Assembly (NCBI GenBank): GCA_964393605.1
Contig: CAYMUL010000025.1
Coordinates: forward strand, 1 to 48,207
Origin: CAYMUL01 sp964393605
GTDB lineage: Bacteria > Bacteroidota > Ignavibacteria > Ignavibacteriales > Ignavibacteriaceae
DNA length: 48,207 nt
Reading direction: 5' to 3'
Positions 7,776 to 17,032 of the stretch are shown here, piece by piece. The notes beneath the pieces are model-generated. The model saw only the letters and a list, made by a program, of their open reading frames with translations, was not told the DNA's origin and made no database searches. The position numbers and the translations under genes were made by a program. Within the stretch, counting starts at the first letter, position 1; each line of letters begins with the position of its first letter.

Positions 7776-8650
7776 AATCCTCGTAGAGGATTCATTATTA
7801 TTTTCATTTAGTTAACTGCTTCAAATAATTGTAACATTCTTTTGTAAATCCCCTACGGGGATTGGTTTTACTGGTCAATCAATATCTTACAATAATTAAA
7901 CCTCTACGAGGTTCGACAATGGATTTCTCGAATGATAATTCAAAAAATTATTCTAAAAAATTCTATCAACACTAAATTAGAAAAGCTCGAATTGATTTGA
8001 CTTTCCAAATCCTCCTAGAGGATTAATTATTTTCTGATAATCTCCGCAAAGCTACAATAAAAATATAACCTTAATTTTCCATCAACCTTAGTAACAAAAA
8101 CACACAAAAAAAAAATAACCTTATTAGATTATTCACGTTTCACTTTTATTAACATCCTACCGGCAAAATGACCTCACCCCTTTCCCCTCTCCTACATGAG
8201 AGGGGTTTGAATGATTACGCTAATATGAAAAATAAAACGCTAAAAATCCTCGTAGAGGATTTATTATTTTCTGATAATCTCCGCAAAGCTACAATAAAAA
8301 TACAACCTTAATTTTCCATCAACCTTAGTAACAAAAACACACAAAAAAAAAATAACCTTATTAGATTATTCACGTTTCACTTTTATTAACATCCTACCGG
8401 CAAAATGACCTCACCCCTTTCCCCTCTCCTACATGAGAGGGGTTTGAATGATTACGCTAATGTGAAAAATAAAACGCTAAAAATCCTCGTAGAGGATTTA
8501 TTATTATTTTCATTTAGTTAACTGCTTCAAATAATTGTAACATTCTTTTGTAAATCCCCTACGGGGATTGGTTTTACTGGTCAATCAATATCTTACAATA
8601 ATTAAACCTCTACGAGGTTCGACAATGGATTTCTCGAATGATAATTCAAT
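7776..8650. repeat. Nested repeat cluster with short palindromes
   Basis: The 1.2-kb gap between mutS and the aldolase gene holds no credible gene. A 169-bp unit occurs at 7776-7944 and again at 8482-8650. Between these lies a 237-bp unit in tandem duplicate, at about 8031-8267 and 8268-8504, nearly identical. Both families carry palindromes with four-base arms and a three-base loop: CCTC-GTA-GAGG, CCCC-TAC-GGGG, CCTC-TAC-GAGG and CCTC-CTA-GAGG. The 237-bp unit also has CCCCTCT/AGAGGGG. This resembles REP/BIME-type clusters. There are no spacers of constant size, so it is not a CRISPR. Confidence 0.9.
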
Positions 8651-8769
8651 AATCCATTCTTAAAAAATCTTTCAACTCTAATTCAAAAAAAAATTTGCTT
8701 TGTGTTTTTTTGTTCGGGATGTGTGAGAAAATTGGAAGTTCACAGTTGGATTCAAAAAAATCTCTCCAA

Positions 8770-8813
8770 CAAAAAAAAAGACTTGCCACACTGCACAGCA
8801 ATGGCAAGTCTTT
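8770..8813 (-). terminator. Rho-independent terminator of the aldolase gene
   Basis: A perfect ten-base stem, AGACTTGCCA/TGGCAAGTCT, with a 13-base loop is followed on the minus strand by a long run of T. It lies just past the stop codon of the fructose-bisphosphate aldolase gene. Confidence 0.9.
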
Positions 8814-8829
8814 GAATAAAATAATTGTA

Positions 8830-9876
8830 TTAAGCTACAGTTACTTCTTTGGTAAGATAAACATCTTGAATAAGATTTAATAACTTTACGCCTTCATTCA
8901 TCGGGCGTTGAAAAGCTTTTCTGCCGGAGATTAAACCCATTCCCCCTGCGCGCTTGTTAATCACCGCAGTTTGCACGGCTTCGGCAAAGTCATTATCTCC
9001 CGAAGCTCCGCCGCTGTTAATTAATCCGGCTCTTCCCATATAATTGTTCATAACTTGATAGCGTGTTAAGTCAATCGGATGCTCGGTAGTTAAATCGGTA
9101 TAAACTTTTTTGTGAGTCTTTCCAAATTTAATTGCATTGAAACCGCCGTTATTCTCGGGAAGTTTTTGTTTAATGATATCCGCTTGAATTGTAACACCGA
9201 GGTGATTTGCTTGCCCCGTTAAATCTGCGGCAACGTGATAATCTTTATCCGCTTTGAATGCGTTGTTTCTTGTATAACACCAGAGAATTGTTGCCATTCC
9301 TAATTCGTGTGCATATTGGAATGCTTCGCTGACTTCAATTATCTGTCTGCTACTTTCTTCCGATCCAAAATAAATTGTAGCACCGACTGCGGCGGATCCC
9401 ATATCCCATGCTTGTTCAATTCCCGCAAACAAAATTTGATCGAACTTATTCGGATATGTTAAAAGTTCATTGTGATTAATTTTTAAGACGAATGGAATTT
9501 TGTGTGCATATTTTCTTGCAACAGAGCCAAGCACACCAAGCGTTGAAGCGACTGCATTGCATCCTCCTTCAATTGCAAGCTTCACAATATTTTCGGGATC
9601 GAAATAAATCGGGTTCGGTGCGAACGATGCGCCTGCAGTGTGTTCAATTCCTTGATCAACAGGAAGGATTGAAACATAGCCGGTGCCAGCTAATCTGCCT
9701 GAATTGAACATTGCTTGAAGATTGCGCAGTGTATTTATGTTGCGATCGGTTGGCGCAAAAATGCGATCGATAAAATCAGGACCCGGAAGATGAAGTAAAT
9801 CTTTAGAAACTTTTGCTTTATGTTCGAGCAAATTTTTTGCTTCGCTGCCGAGGTGTTCGGTAATTTGGTTTATCAT
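8830..9876 (-). CDS. fbaB: Class I fructose-bisphosphate aldolase (DhnA/FbaB type)
   Basis: The enzyme cleaves fructose 1,6-bisphosphate to glyceraldehyde 3-phosphate and dihydroxyacetone phosphate, or runs in reverse in gluconeogenesis, through a Schiff-base lysine. The 348-residue protein aligns end to end with the E. coli FbaB type. Visible family segments are SILPVDQGIEHTAG, KINHNELLTYP, the lysine strand NAIKFGKTHKKVY and the phosphate-binding GLISGRKAFQRP. The ATG at 9876 has GGAG eight to eleven bases upstream. It stands alone with its own terminator and is flanked by repeat-rich gaps on both sides. Confidence 0.94.
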   Translation of the reverse strand: MINQITEHLGSEAKNLLEHKAKVSKDLLHLPGPDFIDRIFAPTDRNINTLRNLQAMFNSGRLAGTGYVSILPVDQGIEHTAGASFAPNPIYFDPENIVKLAIEGGCNAVASTLGVLGSVARKYAHKIPFVLKINHNELLTYPNKFDQILFAGIEQAWDMGSAAVGATIYFGSEESSRQIIEVSEAFQYAHELGMATILWCYTRNNAFKADKDYHVAADLTGQANHLGVTIQADIIKQKLPENNGGFNAIKFGKTHKKVYTDLTTEHPIDLTRYQVMNNYMGRAGLINSGGASGDNDFAEAVQTAVINKRAGGMGLISGRKAFQRPMNEGVKLLNLIQDVYLTKEVTVA

Positions 9877-10474
9877 TATTATTCTCCGTTAAAAGTTTAT
9901 AAAAGTTGTTTGCAAAATACCTTGTTTTAGTTCATCAATCAATTAGTTGAAGATTATTTAAATGAATTTTATTTCTGTCCAATTCGCATTTCAAGTGTAT
10001 GTTTTTCAAATTAAAAGTTAAATAGAATGTGAAAGGATTTTAAAATTGTTCTTCGTATGCAATTCAATTTATTTTTCTTCTTTTTTTTTATCTCCCGAAG
10101 GGAGATAAATAAACTTACCTTAATCTTTATCTGCTTGCTTAATTAACACTTCCTGTTTCACCACAAAGGAACACGAAGGATTTTCACAAAGGCACACAAC
10201 GTTTTTCCTTTGCGCGACTTGGTAGTAAAAAAAAGATTGCCATGAAGGAATTTATTAATTACGTTTGTCAAATGTCAATTCTCTTTCTCCATTTTCAATT
10301 CTCCATTATCCATTGTCAATTGTCAATTCAAACCCATTCATTTTTAATTTTTAATTTGTAATTATAAATTGCCCTGCAATTATATGTCAAACTTAAATAT
10401 TTTAAGGTTAAAATAAAATCGCCACTCAACAAATGGATTGTCGTTCGCATGAGCAATCTTTATTTTTGCAACCC
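9877..10474. other. Gene-free gap with repeat remnants
   Basis: I see no gene here. The gap holds a perfect ten-base palindrome with a GAA loop at 10087-10109 (TTTATCTCCC/GGGAGATAAA). It also has a short ACACAAAGG-type degenerate repeat near 10155-10200 and single copies of the CAATTCTCCATT/CCATTGTCAATT words at about 10272-10327, which relate it to the 21-bp array at 3221. Promoters for the aldolase gene (leftward) and mnmE (rightward) must lie here, but I cannot place them. Confidence 0.7.
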
Positions 10475-11824
10475 ATGTTTAACAATGAAGATACAATCGC
10501 TGCTATAATTACCCCTGCCGGAGTCGGAGCCGTTTCGGTTATTCGTATTAGTGGTAATGATTCTATTAAAATTGCAGATAAAATCTTTAAAGGAAAAATA
10601 AAACCTTCCTTTGCACAGACACACACAATCCATCACGGAAAAATTTTATCATCGAACAGTGAGGCGATTGATGATGTATTGCTCGCAATATTTAAATCTC
10701 CAAACTCATACACCGGCGAAGATGTTGTTGAAATTAGTTTTCATGGTAGCCCGGTGATTGCACAAAAAATTATGTTACTGCTTTTCGAAAATAAAATTCG
10801 CTCCGCAGAGCCGGGGGAGTTCACAAAGAGAGCATTCTTAAATAACAAATTAGATCTTGCACAAGCCGAAGCAGTTGCATCAATTATCAATGCGCGCACC
10901 AATGCATCATTACGCGGCGCAAGAAATCAACTTGACGGAATTTTGTCGCGCGCGGTTAATATGCTTCGTTCAAAAATTATTAATGCAGTTTCATTAGTCG
11001 AGCTTGAATTGGATTTCGCCGAAGAAGATTTAGAATTCATTGAAAGAGCGAAGTTATTAGAGATGATTCTTGAAATAAAAACAGAACTTGAGAAACTGCT
11101 CGCCACATATTCATTCGGTAGAATTTTAAGAGATGGCTATAACATTGCACTTGTCGGCGAACCGAATGTCGGCAAATCTTCACTATTAAATTATATCTTA
11201 AAAGAAAACCGCGCGATAGTTAGCGATATTCCCGGAACAACACGAGATGTCATTCGTGAAGAGGTTTCGATTGATGGAATTCTTTTCCGTTTTTTCGATA
11301 CCGCAGGAATCCGCACCGCGACAGACGAAATTGAACTCGAAGGTGTAACCCGAACACGCAAAATTATTGAGGAAGCCGACCTCATTATTCTTATTGAAGA
11401 TGCTGCATCAATACCATCCGAAAAAATTTTGGATGAGATAAAACTTATCGACAATTCCCATATTCTTAAAATAAAAAACAAAGTTGATCTGATTGAAAAG
11501 AGGAACGAGAACGAAATTTTCATTTCTGCCAAAACGGGAGAGGGAATTCATCGTTTGTTTGAAATTATAAAAGATAAAATCGGTTTTGCAGAAAATTACA
11601 CCGAACAAAGTGCCGTAATTTCTTCAGAAAGGCATTACAACGTGATGAAATTCTGTATCGAAAATTTAATGAGCGCAGAAACTTCCGTAAATAACAAACT
11701 CAGCGGTGAGTTCATTTCGGTTGATTTGCGCAAGTCCGCCGATTCGCTTGGCGAAATAATCGGAATCGTAACAACAGACGATATTCTGAATAACATTTTT
11801 TCTAAATTTTGTATTGGAAAGTGA
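10475..11824 (+). CDS. mnmE: tRNA modification GTPase MnmE
   Basis: MnmE works with MnmG to install the 5-carboxymethylaminomethyl group on wobble uridine 34 of certain tRNAs. An N-terminal folate-binding domain (TIAAIITPAGVGAVSVIRISG) is followed by a helical domain that encloses a G domain. The G domain has the P-loop LVGEPNVGKSSLLN, the G2 DIPGTTRD, DTAGIR and NKVD. The protein ends in the invariant Cys-containing FCIGK. I placed the start at the ATG at 10475, which gives the normal N terminus. An in-frame ATG 14 codons upstream (10433) is possible; neither has a clear Shine-Dalgarno. It heads the run mnmE, acetyltransferase, mnmG, rsmG, murQ. Confidence 0.95.
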   Translation: MFNNEDTIAAIITPAGVGAVSVIRISGNDSIKIADKIFKGKIKPSFAQTHTIHHGKILSSNSEAIDDVLLAIFKSPNSYTGEDVVEISFHGSPVIAQKIMLLLFENKIRSAEPGEFTKRAFLNNKLDLAQAEAVASIINARTNASLRGARNQLDGILSRAVNMLRSKIINAVSLVELELDFAEEDLEFIERAKLLEMILEIKTELEKLLATYSFGRILRDGYNIALVGEPNVGKSSLLNYILKENRAIVSDIPGTTRDVIREEVSIDGILFRFFDTAGIRTATDEIELEGVTRTRKIIEEADLIILIEDAASIPSEKILDEIKLIDNSHILKIKNKVDLIEKRNENEIFISAKTGEGIHRLFEIIKDKIGFAENYTEQSAVISSERHYNVMKFCIENLMSAETSVNNKLSGEFISVDLRKSADSLGEIIGIVTTDDILNNIFSKFCIGK

Positions 11825-11837
11825 TTTCACGTGAAAT
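11824..11837. promoter_or_regulatory. parS-like palindrome, site 1
   Basis: ATTTCACGTGAAAT is a perfect 14-base palindrome. Its 12-base core TTTCACGTGAAA equals the core of the bacterial ParB-binding site (consensus TGTTTCACGTGAAACA), with the outer bases differing. It spans the mnmE stop region, and the GTG start of the acetyltransferase lies inside it. ParB binding is inferred from sequence and from the origin-type gene neighbourhood. Confidence 0.6.
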
Positions 11838-12367
11838 TTAATGATGAATATTTTGGCAAAAAGATCAAGCTAAGAATATTTTGGGAGAGTGATGCCATGG
11901 CAATTTTTTCACATCTTCAAGATTTTGAAATACACAAAAACTTGAGACAATTGCCATATCCGTACAAGATTGAAGATGCAAAAGCATTTCTCGAAAAATC
12001 AGAAGTCGGCAGAAACGAAGGATTGATGTACAATTTTGCAATTATTGATTTACAAAGCGGAGAACTTGCAGGCTGTATCGGCATTACAAATATTGACGAA
12101 GTTTCGGCGGAAATCGGCTATTGGCTCGGTAGTTTTTTTCGAGGAAAGGGATTTGTCATTGAGGCAATCGGAATTCTCGCCGAAAAATGTTTTGAAAATC
12201 TCCCCATTGAAATGATAATCGCCAAAGTTTTTGAATCAAACACAGCTTCAATAAGAGTACTTGAGAGAAATGGATTTGTTCTGAACGAAAATTTTCACGG
12301 TAGCAGTTGCAATTCGTACAAAGATGAGAAAGTCTTGCAATTTGAATTAAAAAGAAAGAAATTCTAA
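11831..12367 (+). CDS. GNAT-family N-acetyltransferase (RimJ/RimL-like)
   Basis: This 178-residue protein has the acetyl-CoA-binding fold of the RimJ/RimL branch. An N-terminal LRIFWESDAMAIFSHL segment leads to the motif A region (SAEIGYWLGSFFRGKGF), where RGKGF is the pyrophosphate loop. The C-terminal ESNTASIRVLERNGF is typical of the group. The substrate cannot be read from sequence; relatives modify ribosomal proteins, other proteins or small molecules. The only usable start is a GTG that falls within a TTTCACGTGAAA palindrome. The gene is inserted between mnmE and mnmG, six bases after the one and seven before the other, so it is probably cotranscribed. Confidence 0.85.
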   Translation: MKFNDEYFGKKIKLRIFWESDAMAIFSHLQDFEIHKNLRQLPYPYKIEDAKAFLEKSEVGRNEGLMYNFAIIDLQSGELAGCIGITNIDEVSAEIGYWLGSFFRGKGFVIEAIGILAEKCFENLPIEMIIAKVFESNTASIRVLERNGFVLNENFHGSSCNSYKDEKVLQFELKRKKF

Positions 12368-12382
12368 ATTTCACGTGAAACA
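12367..12382. promoter_or_regulatory. parS-like palindrome, site 2
   Basis: AATTTCACGTGAAACA matches the parS consensus TGTTTCACGTGAAACA at 14 of 16 positions. It lies about 540 bases from site 1, flanking the other side of the acetyltransferase gene. The GTG start codon of mnmG (12375) lies in its centre. Genuine parS sites usually cluster near oriC beside mnmG, rsmG and parAB. Confidence 0.7.
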
Positions 12383-14252
12383 GAGAGAGAGTTTTTTTGA
12401 CATCATTGTAGTTGGCGGCGGACACGCAGGAATCGAAGCCGCAGTTGCATCGGGAAGAATGGGTTGTAAAGTTGCTCTTGTTACAATGGATAAATTTGCG
12501 CTTGGAAGAATGTCATGCAATCCTGCAATCGGCGGAACAGCAAAAGGGCATTTAGTTCGTGAAATTGACGCACTCGGTGGAGTTATGGGGCAAATTGCCG
12601 ATCGATCAGGAATTCAATTCAGGATGTTGAATCGCTCCAAAGGACCGGCGGTTTGGTCGCCCCGCAGCCAAAACGACCGCGAAATTTATTCTTCACTCGC
12701 AGTAAAATTGATAGAGGGGGAACCAAATATTTCGATTGTTGAAAAATCGATTACTGAAATAAAAATTGAAGATGATAAAGTTGCCGGAGTCATCGACAAC
12801 CAAAATAACTTTATCGGTGCTAAATGCGTAATACTCTGTTCGGGAACTTTTCTTAATGCTCTTATGCACACGGGGTTGAATTCCGTTTCTGGAGGAAGGT
12901 TCGGCGAAATGCCCGCAACCGGAATTACTGCATCACTAAAAAAGTTCGGATTCGAATCCGGCAGACTTAAAACAGGAACTCCCCCCAGATTACAAAAAGA
13001 GAGTATCAATTGGGATGTTTTGGAAGCTCAATTTGGAGATGATAACCCTCAGCCCTTTTCTTATCGAACAGATAAAAAATTGTTTCCTTTTTTGCCGCAG
13101 ATTTCATGTCATATCACACACACAAATGAAAAAGTTCATAAAATTCTTGAGAAGGGATTTGCACAATCTCCTATGTTCACGGGAAGAATACAGGGAATTG
13201 GACCGCGATACTGTCCATCGATTGAAGATAAAGTTGTGCGGTTTTCGGATAAACTTCGACACCAACTTTTTCTCGAACCGGAAGGACTTGAATCGGATTT
13301 AATTTATCTCAACGGATTTTCAACATCACTTCCGGCAGAGATACAATATGAAGCACTCCATTCAATTTATGGTTTGGAAAATGTAGAGATGATTCGCCCC
13401 GGTTATGCGGTCGAATATGATTTCTTTCCGCCACATCAAGTAGATTTAACACTCGAAACGAAAAAGGTACGTGGGCTTTTCTTTGCCGGGCAGATCAATG
13501 GCACGTCGGGCTATGAAGAAGCCGCCGCGCAAGGATTGGTTGCAGGAATTAACGCCGCGAGAAAAGTCAGAGATGAATCTGATTTTGTTTTGAAAAGAAG
13601 CGAGGCGTACATCGGAGTATTAATTGACGATCTCGTGAATAAATCAACCGAAGAACCGTACCGCATGTTCACTTCGCGAGCGGAACATAGATTGTTATTG
13701 AGGCAGGATAATGCGGATCTTCGCCTTTCAAAATATGGTTTTGAGTTTGGATTGATTTCTGAAAATGATTTCAAATCTATTGAAGTTCGAAAGGAACAAA
13801 TAGCTTACGGAATTAATTTTTTAGAAGAGAAAAAAATTACTCCGAAAGAAATTAATGATGAACTCGTAAAACTTGGAAGCAATAGGTTGGAATCGTCTGA
13901 ATCAATTGCAAAACTCTGTCGAAGACCGGAACTTCAGCTCAAACAGCTGAGGCATTTTTTGGAGAAGGAAGAATCGTTCGGCAACATTAACGACGATACA
14001 TTATATCAGATCGAAACAGAGATCAAATATGAAGGATATATCAAACGACAGAATGAAATGGTTGAAAAACTTGAACGATATGAATCGCTAAAAATTCCTT
14101 TAAACTTAAATTATTTAAACTTAAAATCTCTTTCTGCCGAGGGAAGAGAAAAACTTAACCGAATAAAACCAAGGTCTATCGGGCAGGCGTCTCGAATCTC
14201 CGGTGTAACTCCTTCAGATATTTCTGTTTTATTGATATATTTGAAAAAGTAA
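12375..14252 (+). CDS. mnmG: tRNA uridine-34 modification enzyme MnmG (GidA)
   Basis: MnmG is the FAD- and NADH-dependent partner of MnmE in wobble-uridine modification. The protein (625 residues, normal length) starts with the FAD-binding FDIIVVGGGHAGIEAA. It carries CNPAIGG, the GGRFGEMPATGIT and KTGTPPRL segments, the signature GPRYCPSIEDKVVRF, and FAGQINGTSGYEEAAAQG near the middle. The C-terminal helical domain follows. The start is GTG; no ATG lies close enough upstream of the FAD motif, and the GTG sits within a parS-like palindrome. It is followed by rsmG 29 bases downstream. Confidence 0.96.
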   Translation: MKQRESFFDIIVVGGGHAGIEAAVASGRMGCKVALVTMDKFALGRMSCNPAIGGTAKGHLVREIDALGGVMGQIADRSGIQFRMLNRSKGPAVWSPRSQNDREIYSSLAVKLIEGEPNISIVEKSITEIKIEDDKVAGVIDNQNNFIGAKCVILCSGTFLNALMHTGLNSVSGGRFGEMPATGITASLKKFGFESGRLKTGTPPRLQKESINWDVLEAQFGDDNPQPFSYRTDKKLFPFLPQISCHITHTNEKVHKILEKGFAQSPMFTGRIQGIGPRYCPSIEDKVVRFSDKLRHQLFLEPEGLESDLIYLNGFSTSLPAEIQYEALHSIYGLENVEMIRPGYAVEYDFFPPHQVDLTLETKKVRGLFFAGQINGTSGYEEAAAQGLVAGINAARKVRDESDFVLKRSEAYIGVLIDDLVNKSTEEPYRMFTSRAEHRLLLRQDNADLRLSKYGFEFGLISENDFKSIEVRKEQIAYGINFLEEKKITPKEINDELVKLGSNRLESSESIAKLCRRPELQLKQLRHFLEKEESFGNINDDTLYQIETEIKYEGYIKRQNEMVEKLERYESLKIPLNLNYLNLKSLSAEGREKLNRIKPRSIGQASRISGVTPSDISVLLIYLKK

Positions 14253-14281
14253 TTTCATCTTTTTTTAGGAACCGCTTATTA

Positions 14282-14965
14282 ATGGTTGAATCTCAAAAAA
14301 AATTTCTTAAAGAAATAACCAATTTTTACTGGGAAAATGGTTATAACCCCGAAATCACCCAGATGGAAAGATTAGCACACTTTGCTCAACTTGTGCATGA
14401 CAAAAACGGTGAACTAAATCTTGTATCCAAAAAAGATATCAACTCGATTGTCGAAAATCATGTCTTCATTTCGTCTTATATTTATCGCTTCGTTCCGCAA
14501 AAGTCAACACGATTTTTAGATATCGGAACGGGCGGCGGTTTCCCCGGCATTCCTCTTTCTATTATGCGTCCCGACTTAAAAGGCGTGCTTGTCGATGCAA
14601 CCAAGAAAAAAATTAATGCAGTCAACGAGTTTATTGAAAAGCTGATGTTGATTAATGTGAAAGCAGAAAACAATAGAGTTGAAAGCCCTGAATTTATTGA
14701 GCAGTACAAAGAATCATTTGATTTAGTTGTAAGTCGCGCAACTGTTCCTCTTATTATTCTTCTTCGCTACACATTACCGCTTGTTGAAAAGAAAGCTTTT
14801 CTGATGGCGATGAAGGGGGGAGATCTCACCGAAGAATTTAAAAAAGCGGAAACCAAATATGGTCCTTACATTAAAAAAGCAACAACGTTCGAGCTTCACT
14901 ATAAACCAAGTAACATAAAAAATATTAAAGGAAAAAAACTCCTACTCCTGGAGTTGAATAAATGA
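14282..14965 (+). CDS. rsmG: 16S rRNA (guanine-527-N7)-methyltransferase RsmG
   Basis: RsmG methylates N7 of G527 in 16S rRNA using S-adenosylmethionine. The 227-residue protein shows the AdoMet-binding FLDIGTGGGFPGIPLSI, the family LVDATKKKINAVNEF segment and LVVSRATVPL. It follows mnmG, the usual partner in this position across bacteria, and its stop overlaps the murQ start by four bases. AGGA lies upstream of the ATG. Loss of this gene is known elsewhere to give low-level streptomycin resistance. Confidence 0.95.
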   Translation: MVESQKKFLKEITNFYWENGYNPEITQMERLAHFAQLVHDKNGELNLVSKKDINSIVENHVFISSYIYRFVPQKSTRFLDIGTGGGFPGIPLSIMRPDLKGVLVDATKKKINAVNEFIEKLMLINVKAENNRVESPEFIEQYKESFDLVVSRATVPLIILLRYTLPLVEKKAFLMAMKGGDLTEEFKKAETKYGPYIKKATTFELHYKPSNIKNIKGKKLLLLELNK

Positions 14966-15912
14966 CCCCTCCTTCTCAGAAGGATAAAAATTTATTTGAA
15001 GAAATTGCCGGACTTTCAACTGAACAACGTAATCCTCGCTCGATGGAGATCGATGCAAAATCTACGGCCGAAATTCTTAAAATAATTAATGAAGAAGATA
15101 AACTCGTTCCGCTCGCAGTGGAGAACGAACTTCCTTACATAGAACAGGCAGTTGAAATAATTGTCGATGCATTAAAAAACGGCGGTAGACTTTTGTACTT
15201 CGGTGCGGGCACAAGCGGCAGACTTGGTGTTGTTGATGCTTCCGAATGTCCGCCGACTTTCGGTACGCCATTCGGATTGATAGAAGGTTTTATTGCCGGC
15301 GGTAAAGAAGCTATGTTTCGCGCGCAGGAAGGTGCTGAAGATCATGAAGAAAATGGCGCGGCAGATGTGATTAAAGCAAACGTTACTTCAAAAGATGTTG
15401 TGTGCGGAATTGCTGCAAGCAGAAGAACTCCTTACGTAGTTGGCGCAGTAAAAAAAGCAAAAGAAATTGGCGCACGAACTTTATTCATTACATGTAACCC
15501 GAGAAGTAATTTTAATATTCAAGAAGTTGATGTTGCGATTTGCCCTTACGTTGGACCTGAGGTTATAATGGGTTCTACCCGCATGAAAAGCGGCACTGCA
15601 CAGAAACTTGTTTTAAATATGCTTACCACAACTTCGATGATACGGCTCGGAAAAGTGTACGAAAACATGATGATTGATTTACAAATGACTAACAAAAAAT
15701 TAGTCGAAAGATCAAAGCGAATTGTAATGACTATTACCGGCGCAACGTATGATGAAGCCGCCGAGTACCTCGCAAAAGCAGGCGGACATGTTAAAACCGC
15801 ACTTGTGATGATTCGAGCAAATGTAGATTCCGATGAAGCAAAAAAGAGACTCGATGCCGCTGATGGTTTTGTACGTCTTGCAATTGAAGGCAAAACGAAA
15901 ATCTCTTCTTAA
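14962..15912 (+). CDS. murQ: N-acetylmuramic acid 6-phosphate etherase
   Basis: MurQ removes the lactyl ether from MurNAc 6-phosphate to give GlcNAc 6-phosphate in cell-wall recycling. The 316-residue protein has a SIS domain with LLYFGAGTSGRLGVVDASE; the Glu in DASECPPTFG is the catalytic acid. The family segments GFIAGGKEAMFRAQEGAEDHE and GPEVIMGSTRMKSGTAQKLVLNM follow. It overlaps rsmG by the ATGA arrangement, so coupling is likely. No anhydro-MurNAc kinase or muropeptide transporter gene is adjacent, so the source of its substrate is not evident here. Confidence 0.94.
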   Translation: MTPPSQKDKNLFEEIAGLSTEQRNPRSMEIDAKSTAEILKIINEEDKLVPLAVENELPYIEQAVEIIVDALKNGGRLLYFGAGTSGRLGVVDASECPPTFGTPFGLIEGFIAGGKEAMFRAQEGAEDHEENGAADVIKANVTSKDVVCGIAASRRTPYVVGAVKKAKEIGARTLFITCNPRSNFNIQEVDVAICPYVGPEVIMGSTRMKSGTAQKLVLNMLTTTSMIRLGKVYENMMIDLQMTNKKLVERSKRIVMTITGATYDEAAEYLAKAGGHVKTALVMIRANVDSDEAKKRLDAADGFVRLAIEGKTKISS

Positions 15913-16072
15913 AAAATTTTTACCATCCCTCCGATTTATTTACCATCACTTTAAAAATAGCCACGCTTAAATAATTCAGAATTTATTGCGATGAAAGTGC
16001 AAGTAATTTTGCATCGTTAAAGGTAACCATTTCCCTAAACAATAAGTCTAATCCAATAAAAAAGGAATTACC

Positions 16073-16993
16073 ATGAAAAAACTAATATCATTTGTTATTT
16101 TGTTCGCGGCGTTAGCGCTCGTCTCGGTTGCTCAAGCAGAAACCCTCAAAGTTTTGCACAAGAAAACTTTTCAAGTTGGAGAAGGAAAAAAATTAAAATT
16201 AGAAAGCGATGCCGGAGATGTGGTTATAAAAACTTCGGCAACTAATGAAGTTACCGTAGTAATTTACGGAAATGAAAAAGCTTCCGACAAAATGGAATTT
16301 GCTATTAACGAAACAGACTACGGCGTTTTTGTCTCAGGAAAAAAAGAAGGAAGTTTTCTTTCCAATTTATTCTCCGCGCTAAAGAATGTACGTGTGAAAT
16401 ATGAAATTCAACTCCCCCAAAAATTTAATACGGAAATTTCTACGGCAGGCGGCGATGTAAAAGTAAATAACCTCAACGGTAGTATAGATGTATCAACAGC
16501 CGGCGGAGATATTAGTATTGATTCATCTGAAGGTGCCGCAAAATCTTCTACGGCAGGTGGAGATATAAAATTCAAAAATCATGTTGGTGATGTAAAAGCA
16601 TCAACAGCCGGAGGCGATATTATTATTGCTACGCGCGATGGTGATGTTGATGCCAACACAACAGGCGGCGATATTAAAATTTATTGCAACAACTCTCGCG
16701 TCGATGCATCAACGGCGGGCGGAAATATTCGCGCCGAAATCGATGGCGACAATAGAGGCGTTGATTTAAGTACAATCGGCGGAGATGTTTTTGCCGCAGT
16801 TTCCGAATCTGCTAATGCTGAAATCGAACTAAATACTTTGGGCGGCGATGCCTCGCTCGATATTTCCGGAACAAAAAATATTAAAACTTCCTCTTCAAAA
16901 GTAAGAGCAACATTGAACGGCGGCGGAAAGAAAATTGAACTTAGCTCTACCGGCGGCGATGTTAAGTTGACAAGTTTGCGCAGCAAAAATTGA
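16073..16993 (+). CDS. Exported DUF4097 beta-repeat protein
   Basis: This 306-residue protein has a signal peptide (KKLISFVILFAALALVSVAQA) and then a DUF4097-type right-handed beta structure. From about residue 120 onward a unit of roughly 19-20 residues repeats, each with STAGGDI or a close variant (STAGGDV, TTGGDI, STIGGDV, TLGGDA). Such proteins are predicted beta-solenoids on the envelope; no enzymatic role is established. AAGGAA precedes the ATG at good spacing, and a strong terminator follows. It appears to be a single-gene transcription unit. Confidence 0.85.
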   Translation: MKKLISFVILFAALALVSVAQAETLKVLHKKTFQVGEGKKLKLESDAGDVVIKTSATNEVTVVIYGNEKASDKMEFAINETDYGVFVSGKKEGSFLSNLFSALKNVRVKYEIQLPQKFNTEISTAGGDVKVNNLNGSIDVSTAGGDISIDSSEGAAKSSTAGGDIKFKNHVGDVKASTAGGDIIIATRDGDVDANTTGGDIKIYCNNSRVDASTAGGNIRAEIDGDNRGVDLSTIGGDVFAAVSESANAEIELNTLGGDASLDISGTKNIKTSSSKVRATLNGGGKKIELSSTGGDVKLTSLRSKN

Positions 16994-17032
16994 TTATGAT
17001 TAGTTAGTTGATAATAAAGAAAATAATTCTTT

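Noticed and set aside
7776..8650. Possible CRISPR or tRNA cluster in the repeat nest
   Set aside because: The spacing between palindromes is irregular, intervening sequences are themselves repeated, and I found no cloverleaf.
8695..8880. 61-codon plus-strand frame before the aldolase gene
   Set aside because: It crosses the aldolase terminator and the 3' end of the aldolase gene and has Lys/Ser-rich low-complexity content.
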